A DNA stretch of 64,000 nucleotides from Stenotrophomonas maltophilia (GCF_002799245.1 NZ_NEQV01000007.1:208355-272354), one strand, 5' to 3'. Shown: positions 9,191 to 17,446, counted from the stretch's first letter. A program made the numbers and translations. Notes: generated by a model from the letters alone, not told the origin.

Positions 9191-9949
9191 TCAGGGGGTG
9201 TGCAGCGGCATCGACATGGCACGCACGCCGCTTTGGTCGTTGACGTAGCGGAACTGCACGTTGGCGCTACCGGAAGGCCGGGTACTCAGGCCCTGCAGCG
9301 GGAACTGCGCCGTATCTCCAGGCGCCACCAGACCGATACCCCCATGGGAATAGGTCGTGCCTCCGCTGCGCAGCCCCACCGAACTGAAGTTCACGTAGTA
9401 GGGCGTTGGGTTGTATGCCTGCAGCGCGTAGCCGTTGCCGGTCTGCGACACCAATGACCACTCCAGCTGCCGTGGCGCGTCGGCCGCACCACGCGCGTCC
9501 AGCCCCTTGGGCCGGTACAGCACCTTCAGCCGCGTCCTTCCGCTCAATTGCAGGTAGTTGCTGCTCGCGGCGCCCGCCGACGGTTTTGGCGGGATCTCCA
9601 GGACATTGATCCAGTACAGCGATTCACGGTCCTGCGGCAGCGGCGCGCCGGTGAAGTGAATACGTATCACCTGGCTTTTGCCGCCTTCCAGGCGGAACAA
9701 CGGTGGGCGGACCACGAACGGGGCACTGGCCGTTTCTGGCGTCGAATCACTATCGCCGTCGTCCAGCCAGACCTGCACCAGAACCGGGCCCTTGGGGCCG
9801 TTCTGCAGGCGCAGGCTGACTTCACTCTGACTGCCTGGGAAGATCACCCGGGTGCCTTCCACGGTCACCTGTGCGGCGGCAGCAGGGATGTACAGCGCTG
9901 CCGAAAGCAGTGCCAGGCCAGTTGCGGCGGCGCGAATCAGAAGCGACAT
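9191..9949 (-). CDS. fimbrial periplasmic chaperone (first of the cluster)
   Basis: A 252-residue PapD/FimC-like chaperone. The signal peptide covers residues 1-26 (ends PAAAA). Typical blocks are FVVRPPLFRLEGGKSQVIRI, the ESLYWINVLEIPPKP strand (matching YWLNIxxIPP of the family) and RTRLKVLYRP with the conserved lysine. A subunit-capping strand and C-terminal domain follow (YALQAYNPTPYYVNF). It lies between the major pilin and the usher, the standard order in gamma/alpha-type fimbrial operons, and probably folds the two pilins and passes them to the usher at 6498-9092. Confidence 0.93.
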   Translation of the reverse strand: MSLLIRAAATGLALLSAALYIPAAAAQVTVEGTRVIFPGSQSEVSLRLQNGPKGPVLVQVWLDDGDSDSTPETASAPFVVRPPLFRLEGGKSQVIRIHFTGAPLPQDRESLYWINVLEIPPKPSAGAASSNYLQLSGRTRLKVLYRPKGLDARGAADAPRQLEWSLVSQTGNGYALQAYNPTPYYVNFSSVGLRSGGTTYSHGGIGLVAPGDTAQFPLQGLSTRPSGSANVQFRYVNDQSGVRAMSMPLHTP

Positions 9950-9973
9950 GGGGGCTATCTCCGAGAAAGGGCG

Positions 9974-10005
9974 GGAATGACCGGGGCCAAGGCTCCGGTC
10001 ATTCC
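9974..10005 (-). other. hairpin between major pilin and chaperone
   Basis: Perfect 11-bp stem (GGAATGACCGG at 9974-9984 with CCGGTCATTCC at 9995-10005) and 10-nt loop, directly after the pilin stop codon at 10025. Such hairpins commonly let pilin mRNA accumulate above the downstream genes by partial termination or by blocking 3'-exonucleases; that role is inferred here. Confidence 0.55.
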
Positions 10006-10024
10006 GGTACAGGTAAAACGATGA

Positions 10025-10570
10025 TTACGGGTAGGTAACCGCGTACTGGACGCTGGTGCTGACATCACCTGCAGTAGCCGCACCGGTGGAGTGGTACTGG
10101 GCGTACATGGGAATGGTGGCCACACCGTCGGTAATGGCGACCGTCTTGGAGTTGGTGTTGTTGCTCAGGTCGATCACTTCGCGATCACCGTTCAGCACGG
10201 CCACTTCCACGTTGGTCGCATCGTCTTCACCGGTGCCGTTGGTCAGGCGGCCGGCAGCGTTGACGCGGCCGCTGTTGCGGAACTCGAGCTGCACGTTGTC
10301 GTGATCGCACTGTCCGTCCTCGTCGGACGTGCCGATGACGATGCTGAAAGGCGTGGCGCCCAAGGTCAGGCCGGCAACATTCAGGCCGCCGGTCGATACA
10401 CTCGGCAGGATGACGGTGCCGTTTGCGGCACCACCGCCGTTCACGTTGATGGCACAGCTTTCCGCCAGCACCGAGCCGGTGAAGGTGATGGTGCCGTCCT
10501 GGGCCTGGGCCGACGCGGAGGCAGCAATGGCTGCCAGGGCGGCCGACAGTGCGAATGTGATCTTCTTCAT
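10025..10570 (-). CDS. type 1-like fimbrial major subunit
   Basis: A 181-residue pilin. The signal peptide (MKKITFALSAALAAIAASAS) is followed by a mature start near QDGTITFTGSVLAESC; the first cysteine and a second one (DGQCDHDNVQLEF) form the family disulfide. The C-terminus VQYAVTYP has the penultimate aromatic residue recognised by the chaperone. The start at 10570 is chosen because it begins the signal peptide; the open frame extends 40 residues further without signal features. It is polymerised through the usher at 6498-9092. It has its own upstream motif copy (10686-10706) and is separated from the other pilin gene by a terminator, so it is probably transcribed independently. Confidence 0.93.
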   Translation of the reverse strand: MKKITFALSAALAAIAASASAQAQDGTITFTGSVLAESCAINVNGGGAANGTVILPSVSTGGLNVAGLTLGATPFSIVIGTSDEDGQCDHDNVQLEFRNSGRVNAAGRLTNGTGEDDATNVEVAVLNGDREVIDLSNNTNSKTVAITDGVATIPMYAQYHSTGAATAGDVSTSVQYAVTYP

Positions 10571-10685
10571 GGTGTTGGATTCTTTAGTGAGGTTGAGGGA
10601 GTTACTGCTGCATCGGCTCTTCGCGCCGCATCCAGAAGGACATCGCCCTTCCTTGCGCAAATGGTGCGGTTGCTGCCAATGGCGA

Positions 10686-10706
10686 AACATAGGACATGGC
10701 TGAAAT
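10686..10706 (-). promoter_or_regulatory. shared upstream motif, copy D
   Basis: Minus-strand TTTCAGCCATGTCCTATG lies about 115-135 nt upstream of the major pilin start. It agrees with copy C at 16 of about 21 positions and is the most diverged of the four copies. Confidence 0.4.
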
Positions 10707-10732
10707 CAGCAGGCCATGGCGCGAACAGCCAA

Positions 10733-10757
10733 ATAAAAAAGGCGCCTTTCGGCGCCC
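10733..10757 (-). terminator. rho-independent terminator after first pilin gene
   Basis: On the minus strand a GGCGCC-GAAA-GGCGCC hairpin is followed by TTTTTTATTT, a textbook intrinsic terminator, about 25 nt past the stop codon of the 10781-11317 pilin. It separates that gene from the downstream fimbrial operon. Confidence 0.88.
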
Positions 10758-10780
10758 GGACACACTGTCCGAAGTGAAAC

Positions 10781-11317
10781 TCAGGGATAGATGATGGTGT
10801 AACCCACGGTAGTGCTGACGCTGCCGCCCCGCGCGGCGGCGGTGGCATGCATGGCCGCCGCCAGGCTGATTCGCGCCCACCCGGTACTGTCCGGAACATC
10901 GATGACAGGGGAGCCGGCATTGGTCAGCAGATTGATGTCCGAGAAGGTGCCGCCGCCCTCGTTGTACATCACCACAACGTCGACATTGCGGGCGGTTCCT
11001 GTATTGGCAAGGCGCCCTTCCGGATTGATGTTCGGGCCGGAAAATTCCACCTGCACCTTTTCCTGCAGGCAGGGTTTCGCTACCGAACCCACGGTGATGT
11101 AGAAGGTTGATGCCCGGCTGCGCTCGCCCGCCGCATGGAGGTCCGAACTGGGCACCGAGACCAGCTGTACCGTGCCGTCCGTGCTGGAGCCGCGGTTCAC
11201 GGTGATGGCGCAGCTGCTTCCAATCATTTCGCCACTGAATGTCACCTGGGCTTCCTGCGCCCAAGCGGCAGGCATCATCGCCAGCAAGGCCGTAGCCAGC
11301 ATTGCGCGCATCTTCAT
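10781..11317 (-). CDS. type 1-like fimbrial subunit
   Basis: A 178-residue pilin related to the one at 10025-10570. The signal peptide ends at AWA (residue ~20), giving a mature start near QEAQVTFSGEMIGSSC. The family disulfide cysteines are present (first in SSCAITVNRG, second in AKPCLQEKVQVEF), and the C-terminus VGYTIIYP has the chaperone-recognition pattern. The start at 11317 is set by GGAGG 8 nt upstream and the signal peptide. It is followed by a strong terminator, so it is a one-gene transcript. It could be an alternative major pilin or an assembly-regulating subunit; the sequence does not decide. Confidence 0.92.
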   Translation of the reverse strand: MKMRAMLATALLAMMPAAWAQEAQVTFSGEMIGSSCAITVNRGSSTDGTVQLVSVPSSDLHAAGERSRASTFYITVGSVAKPCLQEKVQVEFSGPNINPEGRLANTGTARNVDVVVMYNEGGGTFSDINLLTNAGSPVIDVPDSTGWARISLAAAMHATAAARGGSVSTTVGYTIIYP

Positions 11318-11400
11318 TGACCATCCTCCATCGTGAAGCCACATCCGGCAGGGCGGAGACGTGGAACTGGGGGCCATCCTAGACAGGGATGCCAACCCTC

Positions 11401-11421
11401 CCCATAGGACAGGGCTCAAAA
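11401..11421 (-). promoter_or_regulatory. shared upstream motif, copy C
   Basis: Minus-strand TTTTGAGCCCTGTCCTATGG, 84-104 nt upstream of the first pilin start. It is the best match to copies A and B and is used here as the reference copy. Confidence 0.55.
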
Positions 11422-11540
11422 GTACCTGCAGCCCAGAGCGACTCGGCCGGCCGCATCGGCCGTGCCCGCGAGAACGGTGAGTTGGAGCACTGCGCCGCCC
11501 CCCGGATCATGGGGCCTGATGAAGCGCGATGTGGCATGCA

Positions 11541-11563
11541 GCAGCCGAGCATGGCTCGGCTAC
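11541..11563 (-). repeat. SMAG (GTAG) palindromic element
   Basis: On the minus strand GTAGCCGAGCCATGCTCGGC: a GTAG head followed by a stem-loop. It is the same family as the array at 63461-63885. These are the dispersed REP-type repeats known from Stenotrophomonas. Confidence 0.75.
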
Positions 11564-11713
11564 AGGGGGGCTGGCGGAATGCCTGGCCGAATCCTCATCG
11601 GGCAGTGTGTGCAGCGGTCAACCAGGCGGACGTGCCAAGGCGCCAATCTACGCCCCCCAAAACACATTCCTGCAGGGGCATAATCGGGTATCGCTTATAT
11701 CCGGGGCGCATCA

Positions 11714-12451
11714 ATGAGCGTCGAGAACTACGATCAGTTGGCCCTGTTCGCCCTGGTGGCGCGGGAGCGCAGCTTCACCCGGGCCGCTGCCCAGTTGGGC
11801 ATGTCCCAGCCTGCCCTCAGCCGATCGATGCGTCAGCTGGAGGAGCGCCTGGGCGTGCGCCTGCTTGCCCGGACCACCCGCAGCGTTTCGCCCACCGAGG
11901 CCGGAGAACAACTGCTGCGGGTGATTGCCCCGCGTTTCGAGGAGATCGATTCGGAGCTTGCCCAGCTCAATGCGTATCGCGACAAACCCGCCGGGCGCCT
12001 TCGCATCACCGCAGGAGAACACGCTGCACTGACCGTGATGCAGCCCGTGCTGGGCAAGTTGCTGCCAGCCAACCCCGACCTGAACATCGAAGTGATCGTC
12101 GACTACGGGCTGACCGACATCGTGGCCGAGGGCTTCGACGCCGGCATCCGCATGGGCGAGCAGGTGGCCAGGGACATGATTGCCGTGCGTGTTGGGCCTG
12201 ACCTGCGCATGGCCGTGGTCGGTTCGCCTGGCTACTTCCAGCGCCATCCAAAGCCGAAATCACCGCACGACCTGACCCGGCACAACTGCATCACCATCCG
12301 CCTGCCGACCCACGGCGGAATTTTCGCGTGGGAGTTCGAGAAGAAGGGCCAGGAGCTGAAAGTACGGTTCCCCACATCGCGATTGCGCGATCCAGGCGAA
12401 TGCCTGGACGATATACGGGCGGGCCCGCGATCCAGCGGAGCGTTGCGCTAG
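11714..12451 (+). CDS. LysR-family regulator, C-terminally truncated
   Basis: A 245-residue LysR-type regulator with an intact N-terminal winged helix (residues ~5-64, FTRAAAQLGMSQPALSRSMR) and most of the substrate-binding domain (RLRITAGEHAALTVMQPVLG; DAGIRMGEQVARDMIAVRVG). Family members are close to 300 residues. Here recognisable sequence stops near residue 218 (EFEKKGQELKVR), then a short unrelated tail (FPTSRLRDPGECLDD) leads to a stop that overlaps the next gene. None of the three forward frames downstream continues the family, so the end has been lost by deletion or recombination rather than by a simple frameshift. It may still bind DNA. Its target could be the neighbouring fimbrial genes, but nothing proves this. 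Confidence 0.8.
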   Translation: MSVENYDQLALFALVARERSFTRAAAQLGMSQPALSRSMRQLEERLGVRLLARTTRSVSPTEAGEQLLRVIAPRFEEIDSELAQLNAYRDKPAGRLRITAGEHAALTVMQPVLGKLLPANPDLNIEVIVDYGLTDIVAEGFDAGIRMGEQVARDMIAVRVGPDLRMAVVGSPGYFQRHPKPKSPHDLTRHNCITIRLPTHGGIFAWEFEKKGQELKVRFPTSRLRDPGECLDDIRAGPRSSGALR

Positions 12452-12741
12452 GGAGTTGTGCGGTTGCGCTGAGCGTAGGCCAATAGCGCGCTGGCAAGCA
12501 GGCCCAGTACCACCATCGATGGGAGCAGCCAGGTTTCGATGGCAAGATCGACGCTGCCCAGGAAGATTGTCGTGCCGCGGATGAAGTACGGGTGGACTTC
12601 ACCCGTGCCCGCGTTCGGGACCAGGGGTGCGTGCTGCAGCTGCCAGGTGCTGATGAAGTAGGAGGCGACCGCCCCCGTGATCGCCACTGCGCCGAGCGTC
12701 CACCCGGCGATCGCGGCCATCCGGCGTGAAGTCCTTTTCAA
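12448..12741 (-). CDS. small two-helix membrane protein
   Basis: A 97-residue unrecognised protein. Two membrane segments are clear, near residues 10-30 (IAGWTLGAVAITGAVASYFI) and 68-88 (LLPSMVVLGLLASALLAYA), joined by a ~35-residue loop that is probably periplasmic. The start is TTG at 12741, supported by a strong GGAGGGG 5-6 nt upstream; an ATG seven codons later lacks such a site. Its stop overlaps the end of the convergent truncated LysR gene, consistent with a rearrangement having brought the two together. No function is proposed. Confidence 0.6.
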   Translation of the reverse strand: MKRTSRRMAAIAGWTLGAVAITGAVASYFISTWQLQHAPLVPNAGTGEVHPYFIRGTTIFLGSVDLAIETWLLPSMVVLGLLASALLAYAQRNRTTP

Positions 12742-12895
12742 TGGCGCCCCTCCTTCATGTTGGCTGTGACCAGCTGACTATCGTTGCGGATTGCGTTGGC
12801 CGCACTGCCGCCCTCTGCAGCCGCCCCGATGATAGCGCCGGGCTGGGCTGCCGGTGACTGGCGGAGCCGGCCAGCGGCTGGCACGACCCGGGCGA

Positions 12896-13423
12896 TCAGC
12901 CTGCGGCTTCCAGCCCCTTGCCTGCCGCATCCATCCGCAGCGAGGCCAGGTACCGGCAGTACTTGCCCACGAAAATGCCGGTGAACCCGCCCGCCAGCAG
13001 CAGGTAGGCGGCACTGAAGCCGGCATGGGCAACCAGCGACGGCGACACCGCAAATGCGACTTCGAAGCCGTACTTCACCACGAAGGTGATCAGCAGCAGC
13101 GGCAGCAGGCTGAAGTCCGCGCTGCGCCAGAGCTTGCCGGTGCTGCGGTCCAGCGTCAGCTTCAACCGGTTCAGCAGCAGCCAGGCCAGCGCGGCCCCGG
13201 TGCCGATACCGGCCAGCCATTCGCTCCAGGCGGCCAGCGACGCGCCGAAGCGATGACTGATCGACCACGCCCCCCACACGGCGAACAGGGCCGGCACGAT
13301 CGCCAGCTTCTGCAGCGAGGTCTCACCCGGCTTCATGGCGGCGATGCCCCGGGTGATCAGGAAGGCCAGGAGCAGCCAGACCCAGACCGGGGTCTGCGAG
13401 GCGAGTTGCTGGAGCATGTTCAT
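12896..13423 (-). CDS. multi-pass membrane protein of DUF6622-like type
   Basis: A 175-residue hydrophobic protein with about five membrane segments, beginning QTPVWVWLLLAFLITRGIAA. This opening and the overall size resemble the DUF6622 group of uncharacterised membrane proteins (from memory, not searched). A basic loop between helices (NRLKLTLDRSTGKLWR) and a terminal KYCRYLASLR suggest cytoplasmic faces. The start at 13423 has AAGGGG about 8 nt upstream. It is followed 154 bp downstream by the small membrane protein at 12448-12741; a shared transcript is possible. Function unknown. Confidence 0.7.
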   Translation of the reverse strand: MNMLQQLASQTPVWVWLLLAFLITRGIAAMKPGETSLQKLAIVPALFAVWGAWSISHRFGASLAAWSEWLAGIGTGAALAWLLLNRLKLTLDRSTGKLWRSADFSLLPLLLITFVVKYGFEVAFAVSPSLVAHAGFSAAYLLLAGGFTGIFVGKYCRYLASLRMDAAGKGLEAAG

Positions 13424-13629
13424 GAGCGGTCCCCTTGGTGAGTGGTGGCGAGGTGCCCTCGCCTTGGCGCTCACTATTCGCTTCCGCCCGGGTTGCAGCC
13501 AGTGACAGCTGTCAGGTGTCGGATATTACGGGGTAGCCGCCGATGCGGAGATCGTGCGGATACCCACGGCATCGGCCGGGCCTGCGCCCCCAAGCTCCAG
13601 GCAACCTCAGCGGTCATCCGGCCTGAAAC

Positions 13630-15489
13630 TCATGTTCCTTCCGGTGCGAGCATCTTTCTATCAAACTCAAGGCGTTCATCCAGGTGCCTCCGGGCGACCC
13701 CCAGTTCACTCTCGATATAGTTGAAGGCTCCCGTGAAAGCGTTGCTGGCCAGCTTCTGGTGCGGAGGAGCCAATTCTCCAGCCATACTCATCAGGACCTC
13801 CTTCAGCCGCTTGAGCCAGGGCCATTCGCTCTCCAGCACTCCTCTTCCGTCACGCGCATATCGATGCGTCAGGGCATCCAGAAGCCTTGAGCGTACACAG
13901 CCGTCGTCAAGAAGAAGCGCGGCAAATTCCTGGGCATCCACCAGATGCAGCCATGGTTGCTCTCCTGGCTGCTCGTTTTCATTGAATTGCAGGGCATCCA
14001 GCCGCCCCTCGGAAATATCCTGCATCCACTTGCGCGTCTCGCCCTGGAGTTCATCCGTGCGTTTACGGGCAATGTGCTCGCGGATCACATCTGCCGCTGC
14101 ATTGAACGTCTTGCCTGATGAGTGATAGATGTAGCCAGCGTACTGCATGGTGGACAGCTCCCGCCCGCCTCCCAAGTCCTCGTCCGTCAAACGCACCTGG
14201 TACGTCTTCAGATAGGCTTCCAGCCAGGCTTTCACCTGGGTTTCCCTTGGCAGCAGGCCGTCTCCGAGCTCAAACAACTGGAGGTGAATATCCACGACAT
14301 GCAGCAGAATGCCGGCGTCGTAGATCCGCCCGTTGTGGATTTCGTCCAGCAGCCTGCTCTTCTGCTCCCGGAAGCGCGCTACACCTATCTTCCCTGGTTC
14401 GCGCAGCCATTGCCATGCGGGTTGCGCCTGATCTCCAACGATCAGGCGGTGGGTGGAAAGAACCTGCTCAAGGTACTGATCATCTATTTCACCATCGCAC
14501 CACAACCTTGCCATCATTGCAGGTGAAATGATGGGGTCCAGTGCCCCCATCGTCGAAAGTCGACCATGCACTTCGATCAATCTGCGATCTTTCTCGCTGC
14601 GCTTGGCATTCGACCCCAACGCTTTTACTGTCTCAGCCAGGTCCACCTGCGCCCTGCCAATGGTGTCACTACGCAATAGCGACCCCACCGCCACCGAGAA
14701 GGAAAGCAGTGAGAGCATGACTTTGCTCGATCGCTCAAGCCTGGGCGCGGCGACGACCAATCGTTGCACATCAAAGATGAGCGCGCGCACACTTCGATAG
14801 TTCACGCTATCAAGCGCTTTCAGCACGCCGGCAAGCAATTTCAGATTGCCCAGGACGCAGTCTCGAAGCGATTGGACTGAAAGTTCAGAAGCCACCTCAC
14901 GCAAGACCTGCTCAGCTTCGGCGCCAACCCGCAACGTCTTGCCGATTACTTTTTCCTTCCAGCGCTGGTAGACGGGGTCCTCGCCAAGCTCACTTTCGTT
15001 GGCGATCACGATCACCTTCAGTCCCACGCCCTCGACATAGCGATTGACGACGGCCAATCTTTCGGCCAGGGGCATGCTTGATCTTTCGAAATCGTCGAAC
15101 ACGAGCACGTGACTTCCCGGCTCCCCCAGCCACTTGAGAAGCCCGCTGCCCTCATTGCCGCTCAGGAGGGAGCCCCCGGTAAACTTGCCGTCCGCAAAGC
15201 GCAGGCCGCGCATCATCAGCGCGCCCATGGCCTGCATTTCTGGAGACGTCAGTTTGGGGTGCCGCTGAGCGGCAAACTGATTGATCAGATCCTGATGGGA
15301 ATCTGCACCAAAGAAGCTTGCGATCAGTGCTTTGGGGCGCTCAGGCTGCTTGGCAGCTGTCAGACCGAAATAGTTCTTGATGAATCGAGTCTTCCCGCAG
15401 CCCCAGGGCCCAGTGATAAGTACGGCCGTGCCCGGGTCGACATGACCTTCGATGTACGCGTTCAAGTAGCCTTCTACCTGATCTTCCAT
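13630..15489 (-). CDS. KAP-family P-loop NTPase
   Basis: A 619-residue P-loop ATPase. Walker A is GPWGCGKT at residues 27-34 and Walker B is VLVFDDFERS at about 128-137, the pattern of KAP NTPases (STAND-related, known from Kidins220, PifA and many bacterial immunity or phage-exclusion genes). A sensor-like strand VIVIANESEL follows near residue 160. The C-terminal ~350 residues are helical and unrecognised. No clear transmembrane hairpin is seen, unlike many KAP proteins. GGAG lies 6-7 nt before the ATG. Base composition is visibly less GC-rich than the flanks, which suggests horizontal acquisition. It stands alone, with no recognisable partner. A role in phage defence is a guess from the family. 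Confidence 0.8.
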   Translation of the reverse strand: MEDQVEGYLNAYIEGHVDPGTAVLITGPWGCGKTRFIKNYFGLTAAKQPERPKALIASFFGADSHQDLINQFAAQRHPKLTSPEMQAMGALMMRGLRFADGKFTGGSLLSGNEGSGLLKWLGEPGSHVLVFDDFERSSMPLAERLAVVNRYVEGVGLKVIVIANESELGEDPVYQRWKEKVIGKTLRVGAEAEQVLREVASELSVQSLRDCVLGNLKLLAGVLKALDSVNYRSVRALIFDVQRLVVAAPRLERSSKVMLSLLSFSVAVGSLLRSDTIGRAQVDLAETVKALGSNAKRSEKDRRLIEVHGRLSTMGALDPIISPAMMARLWCDGEIDDQYLEQVLSTHRLIVGDQAQPAWQWLREPGKIGVARFREQKSRLLDEIHNGRIYDAGILLHVVDIHLQLFELGDGLLPRETQVKAWLEAYLKTYQVRLTDEDLGGGRELSTMQYAGYIYHSSGKTFNAAADVIREHIARKRTDELQGETRKWMQDISEGRLDALQFNENEQPGEQPWLHLVDAQEFAALLLDDGCVRSRLLDALTHRYARDGRGVLESEWPWLKRLKEVLMSMAGELAPPHQKLASNAFTGAFNYIESELGVARRHLDERLEFDRKMLAPEGT

Positions 15490-15617
15490 GCTGAATCTCC
15501 GTGGTTATGATCTTGCCGATCCTTGCGCCATGGCGATCGTACACCACGGAGCTTCATGTCGATTCGCGCTGCATGGCAGCGGTAAACATCCCGGCTTTCG
15601 TGGCCATGAGCGGGCAC

Positions 15618-16487
15618 TCAGACCCGGGCAGCCCGCACACCTGCCCGATACCGCTCCACCCACTCCAGCGACGGCGCAATGCCGCCGAACGGGAACAGGT
15701 GCGGGCTGACCTCGCCATGGGCATCTGTCAGCCCCTGCACCAGGCGATCCACGAACACCTCCGGCCCTGCCGTGCCGAGCAGCCGGCCGATCGAGACGCC
15801 ATAGCGGGCCAGCATCGATGCACTGGCGCCCACGCCGCACATCGCGGCGTAACGCAGCAGCCGGGGGATGCTGGCCGGCCCCGGCACGCCGACCAGCACG
15901 GGAACCGTGATGCCACGCGCGCGCAGTGCCTCCAGCCAGGCCAGCACGAGATCGGCATCGAACGCGAACTGGGTGACGATCGAGGGCGCCATGCCGCGTG
16001 CTTCGATGCCCTGGCACTTGCGCTGGAGTGCCTGCCAGCGTTCGTCGCTGCCCATCACCGGGTGACCTTCCGGGTGCCCGCCGATGGCGACGGCCTTGAT
16101 GCCGGACTGCTCCAGAAGGCCGGTGTCGATGATCGAAGCGCTGTCGGCAAACGGTCCGGCAGGCGTGGCCAGATCGCCAGCGATCAGCAGGCAGCGCTCC
16201 ACCCCGGCTTCGCTGGCGGCGCGGCCCATGAAACGCTCAAGCGCAGTGCGCGATGCGATGCGGCGGGCAGAGAGATGCGGCATCGGCTCGAAGCCAAGCC
16301 CGCGCACCGTGCGCGCGGCGACCAGTCGCGCGTCGTCGTCCTCGCTGGCCAGGTAGGGAATGGAGATGATCGTGCCAGGTGGTATGCGGGCCGCCTCGGC
16401 GCGCAGTGCCGGCATGGCTTTCGCGCTGACTTCCAGCGAGAAGGCGTTGATGAAGGCTTGCGCCCGAAGTGAGGTGCCTGCCGACAT
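15618..16487 (-). CDS. methylenetetrahydrofolate reductase-like protein
   Basis: A 289-residue TIM-barrel protein of the MetF/MTHFR superfamily. The N-terminal FSLEVSAKA and the SIPYLA strand stand where MetF has its substrate/FAD start; CLLIAGD and VAIGGHPEGHP correspond to the conserved flavin-binding strands (LRGDxP and GxPExH in MetF). It differs enough from true MetF that the exact substrate is uncertain. The ATG at 16487 overlaps the stop of the MetR-like gene as TGATG, so the two are translationally coupled. Placement beside a MetR regulator and the MesX-MesD genes supports a role in methionine or one-carbon metabolism. A TTG at 16490 is a less likely start. Confidence 0.78.
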   Translation of the reverse strand: MSAGTSLRAQAFINAFSLEVSAKAMPALRAEAARIPPGTIISIPYLASEDDDARLVAARTVRGLGFEPMPHLSARRIASRTALERFMGRAASEAGVERCLLIAGDLATPAGPFADSASIIDTGLLEQSGIKAVAIGGHPEGHPVMGSDERWQALQRKCQGIEARGMAPSIVTQFAFDADLVLAWLEALRARGITVPVLVGVPGPASIPRLLRYAAMCGVGASASMLARYGVSIGRLLGTAGPEVFVDRLVQGLTDAHGEVSPHLFPFGGIAPSLEWVERYRAGVRAARV

Positions 16488-17401
16488 CAACGCGCTCCGC
16501 CCACAGTGCCGGCCAGCGGCGAGCTGTTGCGGGCCAGTTCGATGAAGGCCTGCAGGTAGTCGATGCCGGTATCCGCCTCGCGCGCGCCCAGGTAGATCTG
16601 CTTGGGGATGCCCTTCGCGCCCAGCCGCACCGGCACCACGTCCATGCGCGCGGCGTACTCTTCCACCAGCCAGCGCGGCATGGCGGCGACTCCCCGCCCG
16701 CTGGCCACCATCTGCATCATGATGTCGGTGGTTTCAATGGCCTTGTGGCGCCGCGGCGTGATGCCGGCCGGCAGCAGGAACTGGTTGTAGATGTCCAGGC
16801 GCTCGAAGGGCACCGGGTAGCTGATCAGCACTTCCTGGCTGAGCTGGCGCGGCTTTACGTGGTCTACCTTGGCCAGGGCGTGGCCCTTGGCCACCACCAG
16901 CACCTGCTCGTAGTCGAACACGGGGATGAACTTCAGGCCCGGCTTCAGCAGTGGGTCGGGCGTGACCAGCAGGTCGATCTCGTAGCCGAACAGCGCGCCG
17001 ATGCCGCCGAACTGGAACTTCTGCTTGACGTCCACATCCACATCCGGCCAGGCGGCCAGGTAGGGCGAGACGATCTTCAGCAGCCACTGGTAGCAGGGAT
17101 GGCATTCCATGCCGATGCGCAGCGCACCACGCTCGCCCTGGGCGAACTGGCCCAGCCGTTCCTCGGCCAGGTCCAGCTGCGGCAGCACCCGGTTGGCGAC
17201 GGCCAGCAGGTACTGCCCGGCCTGGGTCAGCCGCAGACTGCGGCCTTCGCGCAGCCAGACATCGGTGCCGAGCTGCTGCTCGAGCTTCTTCATGCTGTGA
17301 CTCAGGGCCGACTGGGTCAGGTTGAGCACGCCGGCGGCGGCGGTGAGCGACCCCTGCTGCTCGACCTGCTGCACGATGCTGAGGTGGATGCGTTCCAGCA
17401 T
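16487..17401 (-). CDS. LysR-family regulator, MetR-like
   Basis: A 304-residue LysR-type regulator. The N-terminal winged helix (SLTAAAGVLNLTQSALSHSM) and the effector domain opening GALRIGMECHPCYQWLL match the MetR pattern, in which a similar ECHxCxQWL block occurs, and SYPVPFERLDIYNQFLLPAG also matches MetR. MetR proteins sense homocysteine and activate methionine synthesis genes. It is divergent from the flavin reductase-mesX-mesD genes across 75 bp that contain a perfect inverted repeat, and is coupled to the MTHFR-like gene. It therefore probably controls both directions. The regulon is inferred; the family is well supported. Confidence 0.87.
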   Translation of the reverse strand: MLERIHLSIVQQVEQQGSLTAAAGVLNLTQSALSHSMKKLEQQLGTDVWLREGRSLRLTQAGQYLLAVANRVLPQLDLAEERLGQFAQGERGALRIGMECHPCYQWLLKIVSPYLAAWPDVDVDVKQKFQFGGIGALFGYEIDLLVTPDPLLKPGLKFIPVFDYEQVLVVAKGHALAKVDHVKPRQLSQEVLISYPVPFERLDIYNQFLLPAGITPRRHKAIETTDIMMQMVASGRGVAAMPRWLVEEYAARMDVVPVRLGAKGIPKQIYLGAREADTGIDYLQAFIELARNSSPLAGTVGGAR

Positions 17402-17446
17402 GACGATGAATCCTGCTCATGGATTGGTGAAGTAATACCATTTTAC

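Larger units (their letters stand above)
11318..11713. other. intergenic region between fimbriae and LysR gene
   Basis: This 396-bp divergent spacer holds copy C of the adhesion motif and one SMAG palindrome (11541-11563). The stretch just before the LysR start is less GC-rich and probably holds its promoter. No gene is seen. Confidence 0.6.

Noticed and set aside
12360..12451. Frameshift explanation for the short LysR gene
   Set aside because: The other two forward frames were read through this stretch and neither shows LysR C-terminal sequence, so truncation is preferred.
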